A stretch of DNA of 64,000 nucleotides from contig OX465282.1 in the NCBI GenBank assembly GCA_949987705.1, positions 5,754,501-5,818,500 on the forward strand, given 5' to 3'. The DNA is from Thereva unica. Taxonomy: Eukaryota; Arthropoda; Insecta; Diptera; Therevidae. Of the stretch, positions 32,116 to 43,870 are shown piece by piece (within the stretch, counting starts at the first letter, position 1; each line of letters begins with the position of its first letter). The position numbers were made by a program, and so were the translations under genes. Below the pieces are notes generated by a model. The model was not told the origin of the DNA and did not search any database. It saw nothing but the letters and a program-made list of their open reading frames with translations.

Positions 32116-33048
32116 TTGGTGACCCCGAAGACTTTAAGAGCCCCGAAGACTTTTAGAGCCCCGAAGACTTTTAGAGCCCCGAAGACTTTTAGCCCTATTT
32201 CTAGGATTCCCACAAAGAAACGGACGCATAAAATGGCGTCAGACAAGAATAAAGAAAACCCAAGAGCTCTTCAGAAATCTGGCAGCGAAAGCGACTGCAA
32301 TATGAAGAATGTTGGTGGATCGCAAATCAGATTGCCACATTTCTGGAGGAATGATCCCGAACTTTGGTTTGCCCAAGTCGAGGCCAGGTTCCACACGCAC
32401 CGATTAGTGGACGACGACGAGCGCTACTACATCGTTTTAGCGTCAATCGAGGATCCACAAATCCTCAGCCAAGTCTCCGATATCCTTAGAAAACCCCCAC
32501 AGACCGCAAAATACCAGTCTTTGAAGGACAAACTGATCACTCGCTTCACCGAATCAAAAGAGAAGTTGTTACAGAAGCTTTTTACCGAGCTGGAGCTGAA
32601 AAATAAAACACCTTCACAACTTCTCCGAGAGATGTTGAATATTGCCCCCGAAGGCATGAATGAAGAGGTGATGAAGTCCTTGTGGTTACAGCGCATGCCG
32701 GTAAGTGTTAAATGTGTCCTTTCAGCTACTGAAGATTTAGAATTAAGCAAATTAGCTGAAATTGCTGACAAAATACTCGAGCACACTAACATGCTTGAGC
32801 CCCAGGTAGTTGCTGTAAGCGAATCAAATCCGAGTGTGAACGACAGACTGGACAAGATAGAACAACAGCTACAGGTAGTGTTGAAGTCGATGAAGCAACT
32901 GACTACGAGGCCCCGTTCACGCAGTCGAACGAGGTTAACGACGCCTGTACGCGACGAAAATAATTGCTATTACCACAACAAGTACGGAAGCAAAGCTACA
33001 AAATGCCGTGCACCGTGCAAGTTTGTAGAGTTTACCAAGGGAAACTAA
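32080..33048 (+). CDS. gag: Gag polyprotein of the CsRn1-type element
   Basis: Open frame of 322 codons. The ATG at 32080 lies in the LTR end and reads through the PBS and the 18-bp repeats; the ATG at 32233 ([10 protein letters not shown]...) is the likelier start if those are untranslated. A capsid-like region ([20 protein letters not shown]) is followed by a C-terminal zinc-binding box C296/H299/C309/C313. This CHCC arrangement differs from the usual CCHC knuckle and is reported for the CsRn1/Kabuki group. The product packages element RNA into virus-like particles. The frame overlaps pol by 85 nt, with pol in the -1 frame. Confidence 0.85.
   Translation: MVVTRSNNQTATLVTPKTLRAPKTFRAPKTFRAPKTFSPISRIPTKKRTHKMASDKNKENPRALQKSGSESDCNMKNVGGSQIRLPHFWRNDPELWFAQVEARFHTHRLVDDDERYYIVLASIEDPQILSQVSDILRKPPQTAKYQSLKDKLITRFTESKEKLLQKLFTELELKNKTPSQLLREMLNIAPEGMNEEVMKSLWLQRMPVSVKCVLSATEDLELSKLAEIADKILEHTNMLEPQVVAVSESNPSVNDRLDKIEQQLQVVLKSMKQLTTRPRSRSRTRLTTPVRDENNCYYHNKYGSKATKCRAPCKFVEFTKGN
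32117..32128 (+). promoter_or_regulatory. Primer-binding site (tRNA-Trp type)
   Basis: TGGTGACCCCGA begins one base after the LTR and is complementary to the CCA-terminated 3' end of insect tRNA-Trp for 12 nt. After that the match breaks (AGAC instead of the expected CGTG). Confidence 0.75.
32121..32192 (+). repeat. 18-bp tandem repeats derived from the PBS
   Basis: The unit AGAGCCCCGAAGACTTTT is repeated three times in full (32137-32190). A related first unit overlaps the PBS (GACCCCGAAGACTTTA, 32121). In the gag frame the repeats encode APKTFR three times. Confidence 0.85.
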
Positions 33049-36000
33049 TTCCTGTGACGACCACGGAGACAGGCCGTCACGGTGATAACAATCCATGTCT
33101 CCAATCTGAAAATAGATTATTTATAAAAGAAACAAAATCTAACAAAAAATTTCTCATTGATTCAGGTTCTATTATTTCGATTATTCCCGTCAACTTTGTC
33201 AATGACAGCCCGAAACTCAGCAGCTTCAAATTATATGCAGCGAACTCAACAATCATCGACACTTATGGTGTACATCGCATGGAGTTGAACCTAGGTTTGA
33301 GAAGATCATATAAGTGGGTATTTATTATTGCCCAAACCCAGGTACCAATTATTGGAGCTGACTTTTTAACCAATTTTGGACTTCTTGTAGATTTGAAGAA
33401 CCAGCGACTCGTGGATAGCACCACAGCGCTGTCCAGACAAGGAGAGTTGGGACCGACAACCATCTACGCGATTACAACCGTAGACAACAATTTTGAATAT
33501 CAAAATATTTTAAATAATTACCGCAGCATCACTTTACCAATGGTTAAAGTTGCTCCGTCGACAAGTAAGGCACCTCCACACAAAATTTTCACAACTGGCC
33601 GACCATTAGCAGAACGGCCACGTCGACTATCTGGAGAGAAACTTCAAACGGCCAAAAATGAAATTGAATCCTTGTTAGATGGAGGAGTTATTCGACCATC
33701 AAGCAGCTCGTGGTCAAGCCCAATTCATATGGTTCCGAAGAAAACCGGTGGTTGGAGGCTTTGCGGGGATTACAGAAAACTGAATGCCCAAACGATTCCA
33801 GACCGTTACCCCATAGCCTACATCACTGACTTCAATGAGAGACTATATGGTAAGGAAATTTTTTCAACAATTGATTTAGTTCGTGCTTACTACCAAATAC
33901 CAATGGCCGAAGAACATATCCCAAAGACGGCAATTAGCACACCGTTTGGGTTGTTTGAATTTGTAGTAATGCCATTCGGTTTAAGGAACGCAACACAGTC
34001 GTTTCAACGCTATATGGACAGCATTTTTCGCGATCTGGATTATGTTTGCTGTTACATCGATGACATCCTGGTCATGTCCGCTGATGCAGTTGAACATGGT
34101 CAACACGTGGAGGAAGTTTTCAAGCGCCTTCACGATGCAAACTTGCACATCAACTTGAATAAGTGCATCTTCGGAGCAAGCGAAGTGACCTACTTGGGTT
34201 ACGTTATAAACAAGGACGGCTGTAAACCACCTGCAGAACGTATCTCGGCGATAAAGAATTATCCTAAGCCGCAAACCGTTGCAGAACTTCGTCGATTCCT
34301 AGGCGTTCTAAATTACTTCCGAAGATGTATACCACATGCAGCTCGGTTACAAGCCCCACTTAACGAACTACTCAAGAACTCAAAAAAGAATGATAAACGT
34401 CCAGTAGTTTGGTCAGACGAAATTGAAGAAGCCTTCGAAGCTTGTAGGATGAGTTTATGTGATGCAGTCCAACTGGCACATCTGGGTCAGAACAAACCAC
34501 TTGCACTCACAACCGATGCGTCAGATACAGCAATTGGTGGTGTACTGGAACAACAAGATAAAGGAGAATGGAGACCACTTGGTTATTTTTCACGAAAGAT
34601 GAGCCCAACAGAACAAAGATATTCTACATATGATAGAGAACTTCTGGCTGTTTTCGCTTCAATCAAATTTTTTCGACATATACTTGAAGCCCGAACTTTC
34701 GTAATCAAAACCGACCATTTACCATTAACGCACGCATTCGCGCAGAAACCAGAGAAAGCCTCACCTCGTCAATTGCGACAATTAGATTGGATCTCACAAT
34801 TTTCCACAGATATTGTTTATATTCCAGGTAAAGACAACACGGTAGCTGACGCACTTTCACGTATAAGCATGATCACTACGCCGACAGTGGTGGAACCGGA
34901 AGAACTTCAAACCGAACAACAGAGAGACGAAGAGTTGAAGGAATTGTTAAAGGGATCAACCTCATTGAAACTTCAAAAATTATCATTCAAGGAAGACTGT
35001 TCAGTTTACTGTGATACAGAAACTGGAACGATACGCCCATATGTTCCTCAATCCTTAAGGTATCGTATATTTAGCTCCATACATGGATTATCACACCCAA
35101 ACGGAAAAGCCACTTCAAAACAAATAAGACAAAAGTACGTTTGGCCACAGATGAGGAGCGATATAATAGAATGGTCACGCAGATGCATTTCCTGTCAAAA
35201 GGCAAAGATACAACGACACCAGAAAAATGCCATAACGCCATTTGAATTACCCGATCATCGATTCGACCACGTCCATATGGATATTGTGATTTTACCACTA
35301 ATCCAGGGATTTCGTTACTGTTTAACTATAATCGACCGTTTCTCAAGATGGCCTGAAGCAGTTCCGCTTAAGGACATAACCGCCGACACGATTGCAACCG
35401 CATTTTATTCAAATTGGGTCGCAAGATTTGGAACACCAAAGACTATCACTACCGATCAAGGGACACAATTTGAGTCAGAACTATTTAAATCTCTCACTAA
35501 TATGCTAGGATCTAGAAGAATTCGCACTTCACCATACCACCCTGCATCGAATGGACTTATTGAGAGGTGGCACCGTTCATTTAAATCCGCTTTGATGTGT
35601 CACTCAGGGATTTCGTGGCTGGACCTCCTGCCCACGGTACTTTTAGGACTTCGGACATGCTATAAGGAAGACATAAATGCTTCGGCTGCCGAATTCTTAT
35701 TTGGATGACCACTTCGAGTTCCAGGAGAATTTTTCACCGATATAGACACCTGCATTGATCCGCAAATATTCATCGAGAAGTTCAGAGAACATATGCGAGC
35801 AATCAAACCACTACCAACAGCAAATCACAACAATCGTCGCTTGTTCAAGCATAAACATTTAGAAGATTGTACCCATGTTTTCCTGAGAACAGATGCTGTA
35901 AAGAAACCATTAGAACCACCATATTCTGGACCCTACAAGGTATTAAAAAGAATTAATGACAATAATTTTTTAATTAAGATAGGCGAAAAAGAAACCACAG

Positions 36001-36200
36001 TCTCAACCGAGAGATTAAAGCCAGCTTATACCGCCATCGAAGATAGCCCAGGACCTTCAACGGACAGCTCATCACGAGAGAAGACACCTACCATAATAGA
36101 CGAACAAAACCAATGGTTATCCAGCCCCAATACTGGAAAATTGAAGACATATGTCAACAAAAGAAAATCAGTCTCCTTTCAAGAGCCTCCTACGACCTGA
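32964..36200 (+). pseudogene. pol: Pol polyprotein, interrupted by one stop codon
   Basis: Domains in order, numbered from 32964: protease active site FLIDSGS (D66-S-G); reverse transcriptase with [14 protein letters not shown] (about 300) and YIDD (364-367); RNase H with D518, E559, D583 and D629; integrase with H707/H711/C741/C744 zinc module and catalytic D773, D831, E867 (D-D-35-E). A TGA at 35706-35708, right after the integrase core, stops the frame. The same frame continues to a TGA at 36198-36200 and includes the GPY module (SGPYKVLKR). One substitution could account for the stop. Expression is probably by -1 frameshift from gag. Confidence 0.88.
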
Positions 36201-36203
36201 TTA

Positions 36204-36219
36204 TTAAGAAGGGGGTAGC
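36204..36219 (+). promoter_or_regulatory. Polypurine tract
   Basis: TTAAGAAGGGGGTAGC directly precedes the 3' LTR; the AAGAAGGGGG part is the purine run expected to prime plus-strand synthesis. Confidence 0.7.
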
Positions 36220-36536
36220 TGTGGCAGTCTTTCCCAGCATCTATTGGAAATAATCCGAAACATCCGCAACTTGACCGGATTAGTAGCAGAAATAACTACT
36301 TGCTGCTACGACGTTTTAGTACTACATTTCGTAAGCTCATTCAATCGAGATTGCGCTGCGAATGAATTCAATCGATCGAGAACAATTAAAAGAAATAAAT
36401 GAATTGACAGATAAAAATATAAAAATACAAATTAGAAATTAGAAATAAAAGACTAAACATTGGAATAACTAATTGACTTTTATTTCTCTTCCGCTCGCCT
36501 ATGGTTGTGACACGGAGTAACAACCAGACAGCGACA
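36220..36536 (+). repeat. 3' LTR of the CsRn1-type element
   Basis: 317 bp, identical to the 5' LTR by eye. It is followed by ATTA, the second copy of the target duplication. Confidence 0.92.
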
Positions 36537-36540
36537 ATTA

Positions 36541-36940
36541 GGCGTAGAGTGAAGTTTAATTTTTAAAATTAATTTATCTTCTGTGAAAGTCTTTCTTGTA
36601 AATAAGTAAGTAAATAAATTTATTTTCGAAAGTAATTTCTAAGTTCTTCTGCCTTGTCCTGCAACTTGGAGAAGGTGACCCTATTAGCTGCTCTAGTTCT
36701 TGTTGTTGTTGTTGTTGTTTTCTTAATTACTAGCAAGCTAGTGTACCCAAAAGGGTCCCTTAATGGTCCGAGCCTCTCAGCTATATTAACCATGAATCCA
36801 TTGATGTAGTGCTCTAGTTCTTGTTAAGGGGCGCATTAGCGAGCACTGCGACCTATTTTGTTTGGTCTATTGTGCCATCCTCGTCTTTAAAAACCATCTA
36901 GGTTAAGGCTTTTAATATAGCTTAAAACTGATTTAAGGTT
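36541..36940. other. Flank of the LTR element, no gene
   Basis: AT-rich at first (with GTAAATAAGTAAGTAAATAAA-like simple sequence), then a (TTG)n tract at about 36703-36720. The sequence grades into the 3' end of the minus-strand LINE. Confidence 0.4.
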
Positions 36941-39900
36941 CCTGTCCCAAATCCGCGTTCCTGTCCAAGTGCTCCGCAGTTTCGGGAGCTGCCCCGCAGA
37001 ACCGACAACTACAATCGGCTACCAGTCCTATTTTGTTTAGATGGTAGTTAAGCCAGCTAGATGGCTAAGCAATCAGTGGCCCATCAGGAGCTCTGTTAGT
37101 ATTTTTAGCTCCTATCTACTAAGATTAAAAAGTTTGCCTGCTTTAGCTTTACCGATTTGAATGAATCTTTTAGCTTGACGAGCCCCCTGGGTCCTTGTCT
37201 AGCTATTAAAAAAGAGCTGGTCGAACCAATTTTTGATGGCCGTTTTTACGTGGCAGCTTGCTAAGCTACAGAAAGGTTCCGGACCGATAGGTGATGAGTT
37301 TATCCCTACTATAGTCAGGCTGTAGGCAATTTCATTACCAATGTGGTCTTCGTGGCCCGGAATTCGTAACATTGTTGTGCCTACTAAGGGATTTCAGAGA
37401 TAGGAGACAATCCAGGACAGTCTTTGATGACACCCTGTTAGATTTAAGGGCCAACATGGCAGATTGACTGTCCGAGAAAATAACAATCTTAAAGCTATTC
37501 GGAGCTCTATTAATACAACTCTGAGCACCCACCTGGATGGCGAGTACTTCAGCCTGAAAAACAGTGGAGGTAGTGCCCAGAGCCATGGATATATGCTTCT
37601 TGGACCATATACCTCTTTATCGGTTTTGGAACCGTCCGTATACGAAAAAGCTGTGCTGCCTCTGAAGAGGGGCGTGCCATGTTGCCACTCTGACCTACTT
37701 CGAATAATCCTCGTAAACGGTTTGTCAAAGTCAAGAGTGGCAGGAATGTTTCGGACGGGTAGGGAGGTTCAGTGTGGCCGCCATAGCTGCAGTCGGACAG
37801 CCTCTGTGATACCAAGACAGGCCAGTCTTTGTACCCTGTCCAGCTTTATCACAGCACCTTTTTGTTTGGTCTTGATCCACCATGCGATGGATGCATACGT
37901 GACCATGGGCCTTATGACCATCGTATATGGTATGGTTTTTCCTACAAGCTGACTTCAAATATGGAGAGATCTAATTGCCTTGGCAGTGACTCTCTCAATG
38001 TGGGGTTTCCAGGAGAGCTTTTGATCCAGGATTATGCCTAGATATTTAGCCACCTTTGAGAAAACCATTACCATCCAAACAGGGAGCTTTTAAATTTAGT
38101 TTCCTTCTATTAGTAACGGGTACGATGTCAGTTTTTGCGGTTTATTACCCAAGTTCTTGCTCCGACACCAGCTATGCACATATAACAGAGCCCCTTGCGT
38201 AAGGTCTGAAACGGTGCCATCATGACCGCCGCTAATCTTTATAACGGCATCGTCTGCATAGATCTGTGGTTTGGTGCCCCGGATATTCGGGCGGCAAGAA
38301 GTTCGGCGATCACCAGCGACCATAAAAGGAGTGATAGGACGCCTCCTTGAGAGCAGCCATTACCGTAATCGATTCACCATTCATCTCAGCAGTTATCAAT
38401 CTGCTGCTGAAAAGCGACGTGATCCATCTCGCAGTGGAGAATGAATGCCTTTTTTAGCGTGGGTTCATTGATCGCGTTGAAGGTAATGTTGTGAAACGCA
38501 CCCTCAATGTCAGGCGCAGAGAGAGATCCTTGGCCCTGAGGGACATCTCTATATCTCTCACTAGCACATGAATGACAGTCTCTGTAGATCTGCCCGGTCG
38601 GTAGGCAAATTGCAGGCAGTGAAGTGGGTTCGCTGAAAGACTCTCTCTAACATGCCTGTCTAGAACGGGTGTCGTTTTCAGGAGAAAAGAGGATGGGTCG
38701 AAAGGATTTTGCTTCCCTATACGATATACTCCCCGATTTAGGGATAAAGACTACCCTAGCCTCTCTCCAACACCTCGTAATGTGGGCTACGAAATAGTGG
38801 TAGCGGGATTGATAAAATCTCTTCTAAGCCTCTCTGAAGGATAGCCGGAAAGATGTGGTCCTTTCCAGTGCCAATGGCCCACTCAATCTTACCCGCAGTG
38901 AAAATCCTGTTTGCCAGGCCTTAGTTCCTATTATAGGAGCGGTGGGCAAGTACTACTTCCGATCCAATGTTAGGTTCTAAGGCCAATCCAGCGTCAGTTA
39001 CCTAAGAACCCGGGAAATGAGTGCTCAATAATAGCTCCATAGTATCGCTAGTGTTATCCGTGAAGGACCCTTCAGAAGCCTTACGAGAGGCAATGCCATT
39101 GGAGGGAACCTTAGACACAACTTTGTGTAACCTCGTGGAGACTGGAAGCTTGTTTATTTCTTCGGAGAAGTCTTTTCATGACCCTCGTTTGGATCTTCTC
39201 AACGTTTTGTTATAATTGGTGAGAGCTTTTTTGTAGAGGTCCCAATTGCCCGACACCTTAGCCCTTTTAAATAGTTTTCTGACTTCTCACCTTTGTCTGC
39301 AGAGATTATTGCTCCTGCACGAAACTTCGAGGTTACGCAGGGCAGTTACTTTCGAAGGCTGTAATGATCGTTTCCTGCAGATTGGTAGAGACAAGGGAGT
39401 GGTCGGTCTCTCAGTCTCTCAGTGATGGGGTTATTACCATCATGGCTGACTCCTAACCTGAGGGCTGTGCGATAGGACTCTCAGTCAGTTGGCCGTGGAA
39501 TCCTAAATGCTTCCGAGGACATTGCAGAAGCTCTCAAGTTGAACCTTATATGTTATGATCAGACAGTTATGGCTCACTTGAGCTAATCTGGAGCTGATGA
39601 ATGTTCTGCCAAGCGTCAAGCCAATCACCAGAGTCAAGTCAACCAAACAAGGTAGGTTCGTGCCCCTTGTTCATAAGCTATAAATTGTAGGAAGTAATGA
39701 AAAGAAGGAGGTGTTTGCCCCTAGAAATAATATTGGTGCCTTCCCGCGCCACCACCGTTGGCGTCGCAACCAATCAATAACTAAGTCTTTTCCCCATAAA
39801 AAGTGCTGCTCTAGGGTAGTCATGCTTGGTGGACTAGAGCAGTCTGCCAGCATTAGTAGCGTGGCCACGCATTCTTCCTCGGTACACCCATGGCCCTTGG

Positions 39901-40630
39901 ATTAGGGCCACATCTAAATTGCCCGAGATAAATCTTTTTTGAAGTATTGCAGAGCCAGCCTTGGCGTGATAAAGGTTTATCTGGATAAGCTTCATATTGG
40001 AAGCAGTAGTCACTTCCTGAAGGGATTATTTTCTCTCTCCTTTTTGAAAGTCTTTTTGGGCTGGGGAGGTTTCCCTCTTGAGGATTGGAGTGGTGGTTTT
40101 AGGGGCAAAGGTCCGCCTGTAGTGGCAATCGAGGAAGTATTTGTGCTCAGAGTTGCTTCCGCGGCGATTGAGCTAACAGCACCAACTTCTTTGGAGAGAG
40201 AGACTATGTGGTTATTTGTGGGTGGTGGTGAGGCATTAGTCCTTGCTCAGCCACTTGCAATGTTGAGATGATGGAAGGATTCACCTCCTCGTTATAGGCT
40301 CCCCCAACCCTGAGACTGCGGTGGTCATCATCCTCCATTGGAGCTTACTTCTCCCATTCCTGGAGCAGACTCCTGCGAGGCTTCAAATGGTAGCCTCGGG
40401 GTTTCTGCTTCCTAGCTGATAGGAGCGGAACTGGTCGTGGTTGCTCGCGAAGTGCTGGCGGTTGCTGAGGGGACATTGCAAGTTCGGCTGAGGGCAGCCT
40501 TGGGCATAAGCTTTTCTGCAGCCTTGATCCTAAGCTGTGCCAAACCAAACTTGTAGTCAGTTTGGCCATCGTCAATCCTTTGGTCCACAGAGAACGTCAT
40601 CTTTGTGAATGGTGGACGGTGCACTTTGTG
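36941..40630 (-). pseudogene. Degenerate RNase H-bearing LINE, ORF1 to ORF2
   Basis: Read from 40630 down on the minus strand: an ORF1-like Pro/Ser-rich basic segment (40624-40345), then RT blocks. These are APDIEGAFHNI (about 38490), GCSQGGVLSLLLW (about 38350) and QIYADDAVIKI (about 38235). The RNase H block KIVIFSDSQSAMLALKS lies at about 37480, and a C-terminal Cys module SCRFCGAAPETAEHL at about 37000. Many stops and frameshifts separate them. Motif order is that of I/Jockey/R1/LOA-type LINEs. About 3.7 kb remains, so this is the longest LINE remnant here. Confidence 0.7.
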
Positions 40631-40820
40631 GTGTACTCTTCACTCCTGCACTCCTCCACCCTGTTTTGGAACCCTATCGTTCTTCTTCTTCTTTGCGGCT
40701 CTACAGCCGGGATCCGGTCCTGGCCTCTCGCAACTGTTTTCTCCACCGGTCCCGATTCTGAGCCGATGTCATCCAGTTTGGCATCCTTAAGCTCCGAGCG
40801 TCCTGGTCTTCGCCATCCTT

Positions 40821-42310
40821 CTAGCGAAGGTTAGGTCTCCCTCGCTGTCGCACCCCATAGGTCTTACCGCAGAGAACATTCCGAGCAGGCTCATCTTCAC
40901 TGATACGAGCTAGATGCCCTACCCACCGGAGCCTACCGAGCTTTATTTTCTTCACAACATCTATGTCGCGATAGCACTCGTAGGTTTCGTCATCGTAGAG
41001 TCTACGGAATCGTCCTTCCTCACATACGGGGCCAAAAATCCTCCGAAGTATTTTCCTCTCGAACACGTCCAAGAGGTTTGAGTGCTTTTTGCTAAGCACC
41101 CACGTTTCGGATACACATGTGAAAACCGTTAGACCATCGTCATATATAGTAAAAGCTTAGACGTTATGGTTAGATCCTTGGATGTAAAGAGCCTTGACAG
41201 ACTATAGTAGGCTTTGTTGACTTTTGGCAGTCGTGCGCCGATTTCTGGTTCCATTCTATTGTCGGCTGCTACTATTGACCCAAGGTAGGTAAATGATTTT
41301 ACAGCTTCAAACTCGTGTTCCTCTACCTTAATTGTGGGACCAATGTTAGGTGTTCTTTTTGCACCATGTACTTTGTTTTGCTTTCGATAATGTGCAATCC
41401 CAGATTTCCTGCCGCCAGCTCAATCTGAGTGAAAGCCACTTATACAGATGTTGTTGTTCTTCCAATGATGTCAATGTCGTCTGCATAAGCCAGTAATTGA
41501 GTGGACTTGTGGGGGATTGTGATTGTGGAATCTCGGATCACTTTCTCCAACGCCAGGCTGAAAAGGAGACAGGCCAGACAGTCCTCTTCTTGGAGTCCAT
41601 TATAGATGTTGATTGATCTGGACAGCGTTCCGGATACCTTTACTTGGCTTGGATATGATCAACCTACACAGTCTGGTCAGCTTGTTGGGAATGCCGAATT
41701 CTCTCCTGGTTTTGTAGAGTTCTACTCTGGCTATGCCATCATAAGCGGCTTTAAAGTCTATTAAGAGGTGTTGAATTGAGTTTTGAAACTCTAGACATTT
41801 CCTCTGCAAACTTCTTTCAAGCTTGGTGGCGGCAGCATAGCTTTATCATCAGATATTGGTGGAGCTTTCGAACCCTCAGTTAGCTCGCCATTTAGGAATT
41901 CATGAAAGTGCTTGTTTCATCGCTCTAAGATGCCTTTAGGATCGGTGATCAGATTCCCTTCTTTGTCCTTGCAGTATGGGCAACGTGGTGTGAATTGCGT
42001 CATATTGCGGACTCTTTGGTAGAGCTCTCGGGCCTGGCGCAGCCGTTGCACTCTGTACTGTTCTAGTTCACAGGGGAGATTTTTTTCCCAGGCTTCCTTT
42101 TTTCGTCTGTGAATTCTCTTTTCTTCTTTTCTGAGCTCTTTATATTTATCTGCGCGTGCCAGTGTTATCTGAGACTGCTGCATTGCTCGGTACGCAGCCT
42201 TCTTACGTTCAGTTGCCAGCTTGCATTCATTATCGAACCAGTCGTCCCGATCTGTACAACTTCTGCCCAAGATGTAATCAGCAGTACTAATAACAATAAC
42301 TCTCAAGTCT
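40821..42310 (-). pseudogene. RTE-like LINE, linker to C-terminal region
   Basis: Minus-strand pieces in order. 42306-41917 is the endonuclease-RT linker (DDWFDNECKLATERKKAAYR, KEEKRIHRRKKEAWEK). 41809-41600 carries RT motif LIDFKAAYDGIARVELY. 41099-40821 is the C-terminal FERKILRRIFGP and KIKLGRLRWVGHLAR block. These are typical of RTE-like elements (annotated in many insects as craniofacial development protein 2-like). The region between is frame-broken. A shorter copy is in intron 4 of the ENTR1-like gene. Confidence 0.75.
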
Positions 42311-42389
42311 CATTGCTGCTCTCTAATATCTATGGCACACTTCGCAAACTATGGTTACATGGCAGTCACCTATTCGAGCCAAACTTACA

Positions 42390-43080
42390 TTTGGCTGAGT
42401 AGGTGGTTCCCATGTACTGGCTGGAGCAATAAAAACTTTACATTCAAAATTATTATTTTTTTTACTTTTTAGTTCATTTTAAATTGAAGTTGATCGCTTA
42501 TATCGATGAGGGTCAAGTTGGAAGATTTGTCCACATTACATACAGGTGAAGCTAATATATAAAGCGTATAAAAACAGCCTAAAACATGCCCAAGAAAAAA
42601 TACTGAATCTTCCAGTGAAAGTGCTATTCCAATCGGATTACCCGTTTTCGAGATTATCCCTTACAAACAGACAGACATACAGACATAACAAACAGACAAA
42701 AACATTACAAATACATACTTGATTTTGTTTTAATATTATGTAAATAACCATATGAACTTAGAAAAACACAATTATTTTGATATCACAGGCGAACACTTCA
42801 ATTGTATTTATATAGAAGATAATGTGCCTAAGTTCAAAGTTTCATGGTGTTACCCTCAGTAATGACGGACTCCTATACAAACTTTCATCCCCTAGTTCAA
42901 CCCCTTCAAGCCTTTTTCGTGACAAAAAGCCTATCCCCTTCTCCAAGGTCTAATCTATCTCTGTAACAAATTTCATCAAAATCGGTTCAGCTATTTAGGT
43001 GGTTTTGACCGTGTATGAGGGCCTTAAGTCGACATAACCGAAGTGCAATTTTGTAACGCTTTCCGTTAACGATGTAAATA
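42390..43080. repeat. Dispersed repeat sharing a 70-bp block with 55.98 kb
   Basis: The block GGCTGGAGCAATAAAAACTT with the following TACATTCAAAATTATT and ACTTTTTAGT (42419-42480) recurs at 56009-56070. Downstream is CAGACAGACATACAGACAT (about 42668) and AATCGGTTCAGCTATTTAGG (about 42980), words common in the 3' tails of insect retroposons. No coding capacity. Confidence 0.5.
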
Positions 43081-43099
43081 TGATTACCAAATACACCTT

Positions 43100-43534
43100 G
43101 TCAAGGTCATATATCATCGTGTAAATACATATTACATTCTTCTCTAGATATATCTAAGCTATTCTAGACGATTTTTTGCCTACTCCAAATGAGACTCTTC
43201 CATTACCAGGAATTAAATTATAGAACACCACAAAACGATGGGCAAAAAATATAATGTCTATCCTTCGAATTAAGTTCGAAAGTTTATCTTTACCAATCTT
43301 TAAATTTACTACTTGAAAATATTTGCTATCAGCCAGGAATAAAATGACCAAAAAAAGACGTTAAATTTCAAAGCACGTAAACTGAACAAAATTTATGCAT
43401 TTAAGAAGAAAAGAAAACCAACAGGTAGCTTAATCTAGTGGTGATGGTGGGGAAATATAGAAGCTTTTCAAGGAAGTGCATTTCTCCTTTATTGAATGAC
43501 ATGATAGGGGGTATAGGGGGTCATGCGCGCAATT
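43100..43534. other. No gene identified
   Basis: AT-rich, short frames only, no recognisable element. Confidence 0.4.
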
Positions 43535-43870
43535 CTAGGGTTTCTCCTTTGCTATAAAAAAAAGCTTTCTGAAAGTTGTTTCTCCAGTTTTTGTGAAGAA
43601 AAAAGCTTTTATACCCCTTTTGGTCTTTTTATGTAGCTTTTGAGCTTTTCCCCTTTTTCTCAGAGCTTTTTGTGGATTTTTCATGCTTTTTGAAAGTTTT
43701 TGTGCTTCCCCGTTTTTGTTTAAGCTTTCTATCCCTTCCATCCCTGAAAGTTTTAATAAAAAAAGCTCAACATTTTTTAAAAGCTTCTCAAAATACGCTT
43801 TTTGAAAGTTTTTCGATACTTTCCAAACAGGCTTTTTTCATTTTCTCCTTTTTTTAAGGACTTTTACCTC
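43535..43870. repeat. Degenerate AGCTTTTTGAAAG-type repeat
   Basis: Imperfect units of AAGCTTTT / GAAAGTTTTT with C-rich interruptions recur about a dozen times at irregular 15-40 bp spacing. It reads as a decayed minisatellite. Confidence 0.5.

Larger units (their letters stand above)
31799..36536 (+). mobile_element. Ty3/gypsy LTR retrotransposon, CsRn1-type (nearly complete)
   Basis: The 4738-bp element has identical 317-bp LTRs, a primer-binding site, gag and pol frames, and a polypurine tract. It is flanked by the 4-bp target duplication ATTA (31795-31798 and 36537-36540). The PBS TGGTGACCCCGA fits the 3' end of tRNA-Trp, and the Gag box is CHCC (Cx2Hx9Cx3C). Both features are those reported for the CsRn1 clade. 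No env-like frame exists. The identical LTRs indicate recent insertion, but a single stop in pol probably disables this copy. Confidence 0.9.

Noticed and set aside
43535..43857. Lys-rich frames on both strands
   Set aside because: Generated by the degenerate AAGCTTTT repeat.
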